Counted from the first letter of the stretch, positions 12,829-25,369 are shown. The stretch: 64,000 nucleotides of DNA from Enoplolaimus lenunculus (GCA_030248215.1 JASANG010002266.1:1-64000), one strand, 5' to 3'. Numbers and translations: made by a program. The notes: generated from the sequence alone by a model not told the origin.

Positions 12829-13033
12829 GCAAAAACCACATATGGTTATTCTTTGGGATACGATTAAAATAACAGTTTGGCTATCAAGGCTTACAACAGA
12901 GATTAAAACTGCGAACAGCAAGCAATCAAAACAATTAATTAAAAAACTCACAAGGGAAGCAAGCAAGAAGTCAGATACAATTGTAGCATTAAATCCCAAC
13001 GCTGATTTTACGCAGGTTGACTCAGTGATTTAG
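12829..13033 (+). CDS. Possible terminal exon, function unknown
   Basis: A good acceptor (AAATTTCAG at 12820-12828) is followed by an open frame of 67 codons ending in TAG at 13031-13033. The peptide starts QKPHMVILWDTIKITVWLSR and is lysine- and serine-rich towards its end (KLTREASKKSD, then NPNADFTQVDSVI). It reads like a short amphipathic segment followed by a polar tail. No upstream exon could be linked and no family was recognised, so it may be a relic or chance. The stop lies about 100 bases before a TTAA-flanked MITE. Confidence 0.22.
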
Positions 13034-13138
13034 GTTTAGGTTTAAAGCGTAGATTACAGAACCGGCGGTCAATTTCGACATCTGAGAACGTAACAAAACA
13101 AAGCTGTTTACAAACTTCATGGTGAAAACGGATTTTAA

Positions 13139-13401
13139 CCGATTCTCACATTGAGTTGCCTGCAGGCAACTCAGCGCAGTGTATTTACGATAAATAGTAT
13201 ATATCGCACCGTGTTTAACAATTGCAACACGTAAACATAGTACTAAATCACCACAAGACGTGAGAGCCCCCTCAGGCTCGAGCGTCAAGTTCCTATAGCT
13301 GAGTGGTGACGGTATACGCCTCCCACTCCGGTCACCGGAGTTCGAATCCTAGCATAAAAGTAGGTCTCAGGGGAAATAGAAAATATTCATGTGAGAAAGG
13401 G
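13139..13401 (+). mobile_element. piggyBac-like MITE carrying a tRNA-type promoter
   Basis: TTAA flanks both sides (13135-13138 and 13402-13405). The right end inverted is CCCTTTCTCACATGAAT, and the left end is CCGATTCTCACATTGAG. Inside, on the plus strand, TAGCTGAGTGGTGACGG matches a pol III A box and GAGTTCGAATCC, about 30 bases on, matches a B box. CCC-type ends with TTAA duplications are typical of piggyBac-group MITEs; the tRNA-like core is typical of SINEs. Related copies are at 54987, 55283 and, degraded, 38655-38880. Confidence 0.75.
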
Positions 13402-13629
13402 TTAATACTCAACAATCAATATAAACTTACAAATATTTGATGCGTCTCGACTCTAAAAACATCCGAAGACCATTTGGAGAAAGAAATAAATAACAAAAAT
13501 GAAAAAACAAAGCAAAAAACAAAAACAGCAGAAAAATGATTGAAACGACAAGACGCTGTTTAATACATTAATATTGCATGCTCGTTCCTACTTCGAACAG
13601 TTTCACTGAAAACAACATTATCAACAACA

Positions 13630-13742
13630 GCGACAACAAACAAACAAATAAACAAACAAACAAACAAACAACAAACAAACAAACAAATAAACAAACAAAC
13701 AAACAACAAACAAACAAATAAACAAACAAACCAACAAACAAA
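13630..13742. repeat. (CAAA)n microsatellite
   Basis: CAAACAAA repeats with CAACAAA and AAATA interruptions. Minus-strand frames of phenylalanine, valine, cysteine and leucine are shadows of it. A similar CAA-rich tract is at about 16640-16755. Confidence 0.9.
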
Positions 13743-13749
13743 CAGAACC

Positions 13750-16700
13750 AATATATGAATGGTTAACCTTGTATAAAATCAAGTAACCCCCCTTAGTGTA
13801 AATTGAAACCCCCAGAGCTTAAATTCATAGCTGACGTTGTTTTCCGATACTGACTTATACATTTTGAGTCTGTGATAATCTTTTTTCAATTAAAAATTAA
13901 AGTGTTTTCAAGTATTTTCCTTTTTGACAAATGTCATCTTTGATTCGACTTTAATTCTCACTTTTCCTTCAAAAAATACACAATATTTACATTTCTACAC
14001 ATTTTTCAACATTTGGAAGGACACAACGGTGCGAGTTCAGTCCAATCAGATATAAGCGTTCAATATTTATTTACTGATACTCGAAATCTGTGTACTCTGG
14101 ATTGGTTGGATGGTTTAATTATTTCAAGTCTATCAGTCGTTTATTTGTTCACATCAAAGGATTTACAATATCCTGTTGAAAAAGCAAACAGTTTGAAATA
14201 TTCAGTAAATAAAACTGTTCATAGAAAACATTTTTTTCTAAAAACAGCGACGTGTGAATTTAGATTTAAAAATTCCTAAACTCAACGACCAATGTTATTT
14301 TGATAGGGGTGTAGTAGCAATAGTATAAGCATATACCTAAGCCAAAGCATAGATGGACAAAAATTAGCATAAAGCTTAAACTTACTCTATTGGAGTCATG
14401 CGGAAAAACAGTTTGCTCAGCAAGTAATAACATGGCTCAAACTGTAATCGTCTTTAGATACGCAAGTTGTTGCGGATTTCTACATAAAACACAGCTGTAG
14501 GCAGGGTTGAATAATATTTTTGGCCGATGTCATGGGGCCACATCGAGACTGTTAAGCTTAGGTTTAGGTTTATGCTTTAGTAAACAGGCTCCGATAACCA
14601 GTATCGGCCATGATGTTGAAGCAAAAACAAATTATTGAAACTTCTGCAGCGTCAGCAACCAAAGTAAATATTCTCGCAAAAAATTCGATGTTAGCAAAAG
14701 CGCCCGCAACACAGTTGCTTTATTGCTAACAATTTCTAATTGCGAAGAGAAAATGTATAAATTATGTACAAATGTGACGTCTGATACTGTAAAAACAATT
14801 AAATTTTCAAATTTTTGTATATTTTTCTACCAACGCCATTGTCTTTCACAGATTTTAACTACAGATTAAACATTGTACGATCCGGGTCAATGTTATGACT
14901 TATCAATCAAGTGTTGTGCTTCCATTAACAACGTAGGATACCCCAAAGATGATTTCTTCTTTAAAGCATTTTTGGAACAAATATGTTATTGCAATCTAAT
15001 CTGTTTAAGTCCTATTCACAACGTGCAAGTTTTTGCAGCGAGAAATCACAGCTGCAAGTTGCACGAGTCCTACAACTGAAAGTAATTGTAAATAAATACT
15101 ATTTTCATTTTGAATCTTGACATGAAATTTTATAAGAATCGTTTGCAGACAATGTACTATATGTCAAATAGTAGATCAAGACTATCTTTTCAGCCACAGA
15201 TATTCAATTAATTTGACTATGAGAGATGATCAAGCATACAAATTAAGTCATTATGCATATTTCATCAAATATAAATTGCAACTGCAAGTCCTTTTACAAA
15301 AATTCTTGAACTGCAAGTTTCAGTTGCTCGAAACATTCAAGTTTGAAGAAAGGTTTATTCGTTGTTACTTAATTAGGAAACTCTTTGAGATGTTTGAATT
15401 TCTTCGTAATACTCAATAGATGTAAAACTATTCAACTCACTATCACCGTCAAAACAAGTTTGATATACGAATCAATTCATAATCTTTGCATAAATTAAAA
15501 AAATTTAAATGAATTCAGAAACCGCTCAGCAACTCAGTTTCCGTTTGATCAAACAAAATGCAGGTGCGATTATTTCAGTCGATTTGCAACTGTGTTCATA
15601 CGTGCGAATTAAATGCATTTACTTGAATTCCAGCTAATTAATTGCAGCTGCAAAAACTTCAATACTGTTTTATGACCAAATTTGAACATTAAGTTGCATG
15701 TGTATGAGTGCATGTTTGGGCCGGACCCCAATTAAGGAGAGTGCATATATCCAGTTGCATACTCTTGTTTATTAGAATGATCATCCACTCTTTTTTTACT
15801 TATCAGATTCCTAAATGGAAATGATAGGCAATCCACCCCAGAGCATTTACTGTTATATGACAAAGAAAAGAGCTCCTATTGTAAGCTGTAAATCTTAAAA
15901 TTGTAAACAATTATATTAAATCAAGGTCAAAACGATCAGACGGAAACGCATATAAAACGTTGACAGGAAGAGTGGAAATTTTAGATTAAAAACAAGGTCA
16001 GTTTAAAAGTTTAAGACCAAAAGTAAAAAATACAACAAAAATTTAAAATTTAAAATGAAAAAGTTGTTTGCTTAAATTAATTAAGGCAGTTTTCATTATT
16101 GTTATATTAATAAAAATTTTATCATACTCAGCCCACAAATATATATTTTAATAGTGTTATTATTTTATTATTATGATTATTATTATAATTATTAGTATTA
16201 TTATTATTATTACAGTTATTGCAGATGTTGTAATGGTCGCATTAGAACTTTTTCATTAAAATATTAAAGAATGAAAACAAGGTTTTTACATTTTATCTCA
16301 TGTTTTTACTTTCTAAACTCAGTCATAATTTTACATATTTCAAGATTGCGTAGCAGTCTACAATAAATTCCTTGTGATATGAACAAAAAATACTTTAAGT
16401 ATCGTTTACGCTCTATTAACTGTCCAAATATAGGCATACGATTCGTTTTCAAATTGAGTTGCGAATGTTTATCTGTCGTTGTTTCTGTTTTTTTTTATTT
16501 TAAACAGACAAATAACGTCTGATTTTTATTTGTCAGATCAAAAATTTTATTTTTTATGAAAATTTTATAAGAAAATATCTTAAATACTTTTTGCATTAAA
16601 CCTTTTCCGAAATTTCTTTTAGTTTTAAAAAGAACAAACAACATCAACAATAGCAATAAGAATAACAAACAACGACAAACAACTACGAAAACCAACAAAT

Positions 16701-17680
16701 AATAATACAAACAATAAACAACGACAAATAATAAAAACAAACAAACAAACAAACGAACAATTAACAACATGTAATTGCCAAATATTTGTTGCAATTTAAG
16801 TTGTTTGTTGTGATATTTTTTGTGAGTCTGAATGATTTCATTTTAGACGCGATAATTCTATTTTGATTTTCTTCAAAAACCAGTACCGAACCAAAGTTTC
16901 AAAATACGCGATTTTTAATGCTAAAAGTCAAATTCAAAAATATTAAAATATTTCAAATACTTAAATGAAAACTTAAACATTTTCATTTCTGTCCATAAAA
17001 AGCTGTCAACGATGTCAAAAAATGTAGTTTAAAACGCAACAGCCAAGTATTTAATCGTTGCTCTAAATACTAAACTCTTTATATTGTGATTTTAGGTATT
17101 GAAGTGAAAGATATTAATATGTCGTAGCGCAAACTGCTATTCGCTAATATTCTGTTACAACCAAAATTGCGTTGCCAGATATACATGAAGCCATTTGAGC
17201 CGCAGGGCGTTTTACCAGTTGGAACCAGGAGAATACAGCAATAGCATTAACTTCCATAAGTGAAACGTTTGTTCTTGTAGAAAGTGTAGGCATAAGCTCT
17301 GGACTCGTCTTTCATCAAAATGAAAATTAAAGCATTTTGGTTTGGAAAAAATCTAAATTAAGCAAATTTTTATCTTCATATGTGTTATTAGCTAACATAA
17401 TTTTCTCCGCCCTGACGCAAAATCTGAAATTCCTCTCACGATTGTATTAACACCATTTAGAGGCACAACTCCTGGGTCGACAGGGAGTACCAGGCCCCAA
17501 TTCTGTGGGTCATGGACGATACTGCCCCATCATACTCGTATCTTCGGCATAAGGCCGATAATTATTTAAACAGCATTAAATGAATTATATGTTAGAAAAA
17601 GTTTTCATGCAACATATTTTGAAAACGAAGAACCTTTGAGCTTAAAACTAAACATTTTTTCTGAGTGCTTCAAAACGTGG
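13750..17680. other. Gene-poor stretch with degraded repeats
   Basis: A degraded TTAGGC-family element lies at about 14300-14435. Words of the TGCAAGTTTTTGCAGCGAGAA family occur at 15025-15070, 15285-15345 and 15590-15665. An (ATT)n patch is at 16150-16215. No gene could be supported on either strand. Confidence 0.4.
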
Positions 17681-17686
17681 GCCCAT

Positions 17687-17884
17687 GTAAAAGATCAGGG
17701 GCGGAACGTTTTTCTGTGGGACTGCAACAGAGTAAGTTTAAGCTTTAGACTATTTTTTTTGTTTGGCTTAGGCTTACGATTAGGCTTAGGAGAAATATGC
17801 TCATTCTTACGCTTAGGATTAGGCCTAGGCTTAGGCCTAGGCTTAGGAGTATACTTATAATACTGTTCCGTCCCTGTCCTTTAC
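17687..17884. mobile_element. Type-1 TTAGGC MITE
   Basis: The ends are GTAAAAGATCAGGGGCGGAAC and the near-inverse GTTCCGTCCCTGTCCTTTAC. The fixed inner part GGGACTGCAACAGAGTAAG is followed by a short TTAGGC array (about 17762-17852). The same plan is seen at 20397, 25905, 33957 and 34482. The leucine/glycine and leucine/serine frames here are shadows of the hexamer. Confidence 0.7.
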
Positions 17885-18156
17885 ATAGGTCAAAACGTGT
17901 CATAGTTACAGCACGGTTTCTGTGTCGCAGATTCAGGGATGTCATGGGAATGAGGATTTTCATGAGGATCCCTATGTGGGGGGGGTCGATTCAATATCGG
18001 CTGGGAACGCCACTCCGCCCTGTGGTGATAAATTTTGACATACATGCTCTGGTATAGACAATGTCAACCATATATTTATTCACTAGGTGGTTCTACATCT
18101 CGGCAACTGTTCACAGTAATCGCATTCATTACCAAGCGTCGCTTGGATACTTGGCT

Positions 18157-18845
18157 CAGTACCCAGGTTCATATGGTTTAACTGCTCGCATCCTCACTTT
18201 CTAACACGGGGTTACGCACGCCCCTGCTAAACAAAACTCGGCCGATGCCTCCGTACAGGTAGGATGGATAATACGTTGTGCTCGGCTAAACATGGATGTC
18301 ATGGGGTAAAAATTTTCAACCCCACCCCACGGATATTTTTCGTGGGGATCGCCATGGAATCCCCGTCACCCCTCCAACTTCTAGACGTGGCGGTTGGTGG
18401 ACGTCCTGTTGGTTGTAATACACATGTCCTGAGTATCTGTAACCATTAAATAAGCATACTCTAAGGTTATTTGCTAAATGATTAATTGCGTTTAACATTG
18501 CCAATCGTTACTTGCTATTTTTTATTGTGCCTTGAAATGCTTGAAGCGAAGCGAGAGCCCATGTAAGTGTGCAAGTTTCTGCAGCGAGAACTCGCAATTG
18601 TAATTTGCATATGCAATTTCTTGACAGAAAAAACTTGCATCTGCAACTTGCACGGTGCAACTGCAAGTTTTGGTCGAAAACACTGGAAGGGCATCATGAA
18701 ATGTTAGGGTTATGCAGATAAAAAACTAGCAAAGCTATTCAACCCACCTGGAGGGGCATCGGCCGAGTTTTAATGAGCAGGGGCTTGCGTAACCTCGTGT
18801 TAGAAACTGAGGATCCGAATGGTTAAAACATGAGCCTGAGTACTG
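18157..18845. mobile_element. Foldback element with 100-bp inverted arms
   Basis: Left arm 18157-18265 matches the inverse of 18743-18845 at roughly 80 percent; for example TTTCTAACACGGGGTTACGC pairs with GCGTAACCTCGTGTTAGAAA. The interior contains a GC-rich patch (18300-18420) and, at about 18566-18670, a TGCAAGTTTCTGCAGCGAGAA-family repeat, which may be a later insertion. Confidence 0.65.
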
Positions 18846-18849
18846 AAAC

Positions 18850-20395
18850 AAAATATGAGGCCATTTGTTTAGTTTCGATTTTTTGAATGAGGAGAATAAT
18901 TAAAACAGTTGTAGAAACGGTCAAAACAGTTTAAGAATAACCAAAATTGAATAATCGTTGTAAAATCATGCCTAAATATTTGGAGCCCTCAAAATTCGCA
19001 GGACTGGCAAAAATTGTGATTGAAAATTCTTACATAAACTTCCACGTTTGCAATTTGGTACATTTAAAACAAATCGTTGCGAGTTTGAGAGAAAAGTCTT
19101 AAAATTAAAACATTTTACCCATGTTTGCCTTTAATTTTTTAAATATCAAACATTAAGTTTTTAGATTAGCGTCTTTGCATTTACCGAATTATGCAAAAAA
19201 TTTAGTTTTCTGCACACATTTTGTCGAATTTAAACAAAAGAATCGATTACATTTGTTAAAATAAGAAAATAAGTCCTTCTTATGTATGACAATTATTATT
19301 ATGAGAAAACTAAAAATAACTAAAATGTTCAATTAAGCTTTGAGCGTAAAATTACAACAAAATATTTTGTTTGAAGTTGAAAAATCCCAATACTTCATTT
19401 TAAGCTTTTAAAACATTTTAAAATCATAAAATTTAAAAAAATTCCTTAAATCCTCAAGAAAAATTATAATTTCTAGCATTTTACCCCATATATTGACTAG
19501 AAACACCGCCGGATTTAAATATTGCCGGAAACCTACGTCCGGTTCTGCCTGCTCGTTGTACACCCATTCTTATTCAACAAATTCCGCTGGTTGACCTATA
19601 AATTCCAGGGTTTGGAAACAGAACTGTTTGAAAATTGAATATTTTCACATCTAAAACATCGCAAATAAAAACTCAAATATACTTTCAACTTTTATATCAA
19701 TGCTATAACACAACTTATTTCAGATATATATGTATATAGATGTATATATGTGTATATATGTATATATACAGTAGGTGACACGACCCATTTTTTGCTAATT
19801 TTATTTCATTTTTTTAAAAATTACTCTTTATATGTTTGTCAAAAATTAATGTTACATCGACGGTTAAAAGCGTAGAAATGAGATTTCAAAAATAGTGAAA
19901 TAAACAGCAACTTGTGGTGTCTTTCGTTTGTGATTGTTACGAATAGCGATAAATTTGATATTTTATTTTGTGAAAAAAATGTCAGCAAAAAAATATAATG
20001 TTTATTGCAAGAAAAAAAACGACATACACAGCAAATACGCGAGTATCCGTGTTATCGACGAGGTTTCGAGGCAAAACAAACACCGAAGGGACGAGGTCAT
20101 GTCTGTATATGAAATTGTTGAAATTTATAGAAACTTTTACTTGTGAGCAATATCGTATAATTAATTATAATGCATACATTATACAGTGAAATTGTTGAAA
20201 ATCAAGCAATAAAGAGTAGATTTTTTAGAATACAAATGGAATCAAAGGGGACCGTATTCTTACGTTTGTGTGTAGCACCAATCACCAGTTGATACCTTCG
20301 GATTCGGGTAAAGTTGAAACCAATGAAAGAGCAGTAGTGTTTAGCGCTCAGTGTGCAATTGGGTTCAACTGTGCTTGAGAGGTTCATTGGCCTAT
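18850..20395. other. AT-rich stretch without genes
   Basis: A TATA/TATG simple-sequence tract lies at 19720-19772. A patch of the CCGG-type repeat is at 19505-19620. A 55-codon lysine-rich frame from an ATG at 19979 has no supporting features. Confidence 0.4.
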
Positions 20396-20396
20396 G

Positions 20397-20739
20397 TATA
20401 GAACAGGGGCCGGAACATTAGTATAAGCATATTCCTAAGCCTAAGCCTAAGCCTAAGCCTAAGCCTAAGCCTAAGCCTAAGCCTAAGGCAAAGCCTAAGC
20501 CTAAGCCTAAGTCGAAGTCTATGCCTAAGCCTAAACCTAAGCCTAAGCCGAAGTCTAAGCCTAAGCCTAAGTCTAAGCCTAAGCCTAAGCGTAAGACTAA
20601 GCCTAAGCCTAAGCGTATAGGTGAGCCTATTCCTAGGCCTAAGCCTAAGCCTAAACCTAAACCTAAGCAAGAACATTAGTCTAAAGCTTAAACTGACTCT
20701 ATTATAGCCCCTCCGGCAAACAATCCGGCCCGGTTCTAT
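20397..20739. mobile_element. Type-1 TTAGGC MITE with long array
   Basis: Left end TATAGAACAGGGGCCGGAAC, right end CCGGCCCGGTTCTAT. The centre (20436-20672) is about 38 units of CCTAAG, the complement phase of TTAGGC, with scattered variants. The fixed part (CTTAAACTGACTCTATTATAG) lies at the right, so the element is in minus orientation relative to the 17687 copy. Long arginine/leucine frames are shadows. Confidence 0.8.
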
Positions 20740-20854
20740 CCATGATCCAGTTCATTTTTAATCAAAGCACCAGTATATTTACACGGCATTTATATGTAAC
20801 ACAAATGATTGTGTTATATATGTACACATATACCGGTATAAAAGGTTGTTGAAA

Positions 20855-20930
20855 TGGACTGCGTGGTGCAGTTGTAGAATGCTTTACTCGAGTTGAAGAG
20901 ATTCAACGTTCAATTCCTGACAGGATCCTA
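20855..20930 (+). repeat. tRNA-like relic
   Basis: CGTGGTGCAGTTGTAGAATGC and, further on, CGTTCAATTCC resemble pol III A and B boxes. The stems do not close, so it is probably a SINE fragment. Confidence 0.35.
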
Positions 20931-21171
20931 AAATTTGAACAAAACTTCTAAAAGGAGTCGGGCAAACCGTTTAGTTTCAACGCAATCCAACTGACACAAG
21001 CTTAAAGCTGTTCAGCGTTTATTCGACGCATATGATCATAATTTTGAAGTTTCTGACAAATATTCGGTGTGCGCTTTGACTTGACATTTGCGTACTTTTC
21101 GGTCCAAAATTTAAATTAAGATTAAATCAAGAGGGGAAAATGTCAAATCTGACAGATGCGTCAGGTCTTTA

Positions 21172-21599
21172 TGCGTGGTTCACGTTAAACAATAGCGTAG
21201 TTTAGGACACAATTTATGCCTATTATTTGGCTACATTTTGTTTGTTTAGAAACCCAATTAAATATTAAAAAGTTCGTCGTTGTCTGCTGCCATCACATAA
21301 GGGTTACTATTTTATGCATCAATATTGAAATTGTCCTGTAGAATATCATACGATACTATTGATTTAATATTTTTAAAGTATCTGCGCCAGCGTTTCTAAA
21401 CTGTTTATTTTATTACAAGTGGCGAACTTGCCAAAAAACTGCGGTGGACCAAGTCTATATGGATGCGTTCCCTTTACATTCGGCAGACAAATACGAATTT
21501 TGAATATGATTAGGGTCTATAAGCAGACAAAATGTTACCGAATAGTGTAATAGGGCAGAACATGTTCCAAGCTGCCGCAGTTATAAAGTGAACCACGCA
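21172..21599. mobile_element. MITE, TGCGGGGTTCACG family (PIF/Harbinger-like)
   Basis: Starts TGCGTGGTTCACGTTAAAC and ends in the inverse AAAGTGAACCACGCA, flanked by TTA on the left and TAA on the right. Three-base TWA duplications are typical of PIF/Harbinger elements. The interior includes TAAGCAGACAAAATGTTACC, shared with the copies at 30199, 47121 and 51379. No transposase. Confidence 0.7.
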
Positions 21600-22045
21600 T
21601 AAGCTTGCAAAAATAGCACCGTCATACGGAATGTCTGATACTCCTCGCTCCAACATTTCCTAAAAAATGGCACCCTTACTCCGGAATGACTGTAACTCTA
21701 TTCGTAAAGCATGCTAAATCCTTACTTGCCCGTCTTATTTTTTTGCTAATAAGCAATATTAAGCTGGTTACGACCTTCTAACAATAACTGAAACAACGAT
21801 TTTCGGGCTTCAAACATACGATGACATAAAAAATAATTAAACAATCGATCTTGTGTTACATGAAACATTTTTTAATCAAATTTACAAATTTTGAAAAAAT
21901 CAAAATTTAAATGTGGATTTTATAGTTAAAATATATATGCAACATGGCGTACACATAATATTGTGGAAGATGTAATATATTTAAACTCTGCCCATATCCA
22001 AATTAATCAAATTTTTCAGTTTGAATTTTGCGATTCTACGTTTTA

Positions 22046-25000
22046 TCACAAATATTTTGAACAAAAAAAACCTACAGATTTATTCAATTGTAGCATTTTT
22101 TCGTAACACAACGCAGACTCTGTGAAAGCTTTTCTTCGATTGTAAGCCATTCTTAGATTTCGATACGACCGAATCTGTTCTTTAACATCTCCTACAACAA
22201 CACAGGAACTGATTAAAAAATTAAACAATTTCACAGCAATTAAATTTTATAAAATGTTCAAATTTACAATATTTTTCTTATTCAACAAACTCATTTATTC
22301 AATGGCTGCGTTGCCCAAAATGTGTTGATTTTGATAATCTTTGATCCAGCGGCTGAACAGTTAATATACAACCTATCACATCCTGACAGATGGAAATGAG
22401 TTACCATATGTGACCCAGCCCATGACACACTGTGACCCATGGGTAAGTTGACCGATAACACAAGAATAAAGTGACCCACGTTCTATGATCAAAGATGCAC
22501 TGCAAAAAATGGTGAGTCAAATTGACTTTCTCCGAAATAGGCTTTTCCTGACTACACAAACGGAGTCAAAATTCGACTCCGCCAGAGTTAAATTGAGTCG
22601 AATTTGTCTCAAACGCAGTCAAATTGTGACTCAGTTTGTGTAGTCAGGAAAAGCCTATTTCGGAGAAAGTCAATTTGACTCACCATTTTTTGCAGTGTAC
22701 AGTGTACAATTTTGTTCAGCTACCGATGTTAACCGAAACAAACCCAGTTTTCGAATTTAATCGCAACGCTGACGAAGGCAAAACATTAATTTTATGTAAC
22801 AAACAAATCTGAGATTAAGCCATTTATTGAATGTGACGCATACAAAATTGTCATTCGAAATATTATTTACAGTAAATGTCAGACTCTGAATTGCGTCTCA
22901 GTAAGAAAAGGAACAAAATACTGGATCATTGCTTGGTTTCATGATCCATTGTGCAAAATTTCCAAAAGTCTTCACCCATTAAACCGTTTTGAACTGTGAA
23001 CTAAAATTCTCTTAGTGCTTTATACGAGATAAGAATACAGCAATATACAATAGTTGATAAGTGCTACACACATTTAAAGATACCTTTTTCAACAGCTGTG
23101 AGAAATCTAGAGAAAAAGAGCTAAATCTAATTCCGGAACTAACCTAATTCGACGGCAATTTTAGCACCAATTTTCATATATTTAATTGAAATCTCGATTT
23201 GATTCAGGAGCCAATAACCAGTCGACAATGCTGATATCACCGAAAGTTGCAATTTCAATGATTTTGAACCAATCCGGAGTGCACATTTTAAAATTTCGAC
23301 CGCCGCGCAAACTGTACTCTTGTAATTATATTCTTTAACGGCCTCCTGTTTTTGTTTCAGATATTTTGTTTGCAAAGTATTTCGTTCAAAATACGCCGTC
23401 GGAAGCGGGGCAGGTGTTTGCCGATCCAGAACGTTTTGGTCAAGAGCAGCCAACTCCTGTTTGTTGAAGCTGGAAACATTAATGGTTCCGAGCAGTTCTT
23501 GTCCAATTATGCTGACAAGTAAAAATGGCGACATATCGAGACCCAGTTGTATCACTTGAGTGTAAATTAATTTAAAGCGATCTAAAACAAGTCATATTCA
23601 CACGTGTGAGTTTTTGCTGCGAGAACTTGCAGTTGCAATTACATGCAGAACTTGCATTTGTTCATCAGCAAATGAGAAAACGCCTGCAATAAACCCAGTG
23701 AACTTGCATGGCTATTCACATATAAACTAAATTCCTTGCTATGATTTTTAATGAATTATTTGCAGCTGTAAGTTCTTCGATCGAGATATTCGACCAAACT
23801 TGCACGTGTGAATAAAGCTTAGTTAAACAAACAAAAGGTTTAAATTAAAAAATCACTAATTAAGAGAGTAAGGGTGCCGCTGAAGTATTTTTGTGGTTTG
23901 TACCATGAGTGTATCCAAGGTAGCAAACCATCGAATGGACAGAGGAGATATATTCCTTCCAAATATTTCTGAGTATATAAGCAACTAAAACACTTTTAAC
24001 AGACTTACAATAATTTTTCACATCTTAAAGTTCGAAAGTTTTTGGCAGTAATGGACAGATTCGAACTCGTCTGTACAGCTCACAAATGTTTTCACACCAA
24101 TAAATTTCACACGGATGTAAAAACTGTGAAACAATGTTGACCAGCTGTTGAAAAAATGCTTAAACTTGATATATATCGAGGCCAGTCTGCTATTCAGGCC
24201 AATTACTAAATAGCCTAGGCAAATCTGCTATTTTGCATAAATGCAGCTCTGCCTAAGCTAAACTGCTATTAAACTTATAGACCAATCAGATTTGATTATT
24301 TGCACAGATGCAATACCGGTAACCAATCACGGTTGGTTTTACATCTATGTTGTTTTGCTACATCTTACAATCGGGATGTGGCCTAGGCTAACCTGCTTTT
24401 TGCTCACAATAGCTAATTGGCATAGATCAATTGGTAATTGGTCTGAATAGCAGATTGGCTTACGATATATTATATGATTAGAAATAACGAAATAAATAAA
24501 TAAGAATCTCTTACCTTTAAAAGTTGTTTCATTCACAGTTTTAATTAAAGCATTAAAGAATCGAATGTCTGTAGAATGTTGACATAATCCAATACTGTAA
24601 GCCATTAGTGCATCATTTATTGGATTGACATTCTTGAACGCAACCCCGTTACAATGCCATGCCTATAAAATATATTTAGAAAATAAAACACAAACAGTAG
24701 CAGATTCCTCGTTGCAAGTTTTAAACCAAATTAACAAAATTTATGAAGACTTCCGTTTTACCACTGAGTACATCTGCTTGCTGTGATTTTACGTTTTTAG
24801 ACGTTTTGAACAGAAATTATATTCGAAAATATTTGGTTTAATCTGATGGTTCAATTTTTACAGAGTAGGCTGTGGTATGGTTACTTGATACCCATTTGCA
24901 GTCATTAGATTTGAGAGGCGTTATTATGAGTCAGTCACAGTTTGTCGTTCGACATCTTGTAGCCCAGCAGTGTTCTAATGCCTGTTAAAAAATCTAAAGG

Positions 25001-25316
25001 TAATCCTAAGTCTAAGCCCAAAACTAAGCGTAATTATATAACCGACGAATTGTTGAGTTGATGAAATTCGGATTTAGCCTAACCCTAAGTACAAAATAGT
25101 CTATTAAACCTAAGCTTTACTCTATTGCAGTCCCACGGAAAAACTCTTCATCCCTTAAAGTAACATGGGCCAAATTTTAAAGCATCTTTGAAACATAGCA
25201 AGAACTGGTATGATTGAATGTACAGGTTCCGAAAAGATTTATCGAAATTCACTAACCTCTGTGTCAGGTGTAATTGGTAACTTTGGTATTATCGATGTTG
25301 TCGACCACTTCAACAT
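22046..25316 (-). CDS. TPR-repeat protein (four exons, function unknown)
   Basis: Minus-strand gene predicted here from four exons: 25316-25257, 24662-24515, 23554-23144 and 22191-22046. All junctions have AG acceptors and GT donors (two are GTTAGT, one GTAAGA), and the frame stays open for 254 codons. The start MLKWSTTSIIPKLP has an in-frame stop just upstream. Residues about 165-245 (ALSTGYWLLNQIEISIKYMK and the following IAVELGD and ALCYEKMLQL) fit tandem TPR helices of the LGN/rapsyn type, which bind partner proteins. There is no signal peptide or membrane segment. Introns carry MITEs at 22498 and 24172. The end is uncertain: a GTAGGT donor after LNKS could splice to further exons, which I could not find. 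The protein family was not recognised more precisely. Confidence 0.72.
22498..22697. mobile_element. 200-bp palindromic MITE in TPR gene intron
   Basis: CACTGCAAAAAATGGTGAGT at the left is mirrored exactly at the right (ACTCACCATTTTTTGCAGTG). The inverted arms are about 65 bp and almost identical. The inner words are GAGTCAAA/TTTGACTC. The near-perfect match suggests recent origin or hairpin-driven homogenisation. It lies in the last intron of the TPR gene. Confidence 0.85.
23600..23815. repeat. TGCAAGTTTTTGCAGCGAGAA-family repeat
   Basis: The left end CACACGTGTGAGTTTTTGCT and the right end CAAACTTGCACGTGTGAAT are inverted relatives. It is filled with AACTTGCA/TGCAAGTT words. Related sequence is at 15025 and 18566. 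It lies in intron 2 of the TPR gene. Confidence 0.5.
24172..24469. mobile_element. 298-bp MITE, TATATCG family
   Basis: TATATCGAGGCCAGTCTGCT at the left matches the inverse of the right end AGCAGATTGGCTTACGATATA, with arms of about 36 bp. The interior repeats CTGCTATT words. It lies in intron 2 of the TPR gene. Confidence 0.65.
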
Positions 25317-25369
25317 GTTTCTAGATTAAGCTCATTGCCTACTAATCACACAGACTACGATTCATATTC

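Noticed and set aside
14853-15079. Possible further member of the six-cysteine family (YDPGQCYDL resembles MDPGQSFDI)
   Set aside because: The cysteine spacing does not match, the phase required by the acceptor meets a stop, and the end of the frame runs into a repeat.
19979-20146. 55-codon lysine-rich frame with a fair start context
   Set aside because: No splice sites, homology or promoter; composition as expected for AT-rich DNA.
20392-20676. Long leucine/arginine and leucine/glycine frames (also at 17636-18057 and 34027-34374)
   Set aside because: They are translations of TTAGGC/CCTAAG hexamer arrays inside MITEs.
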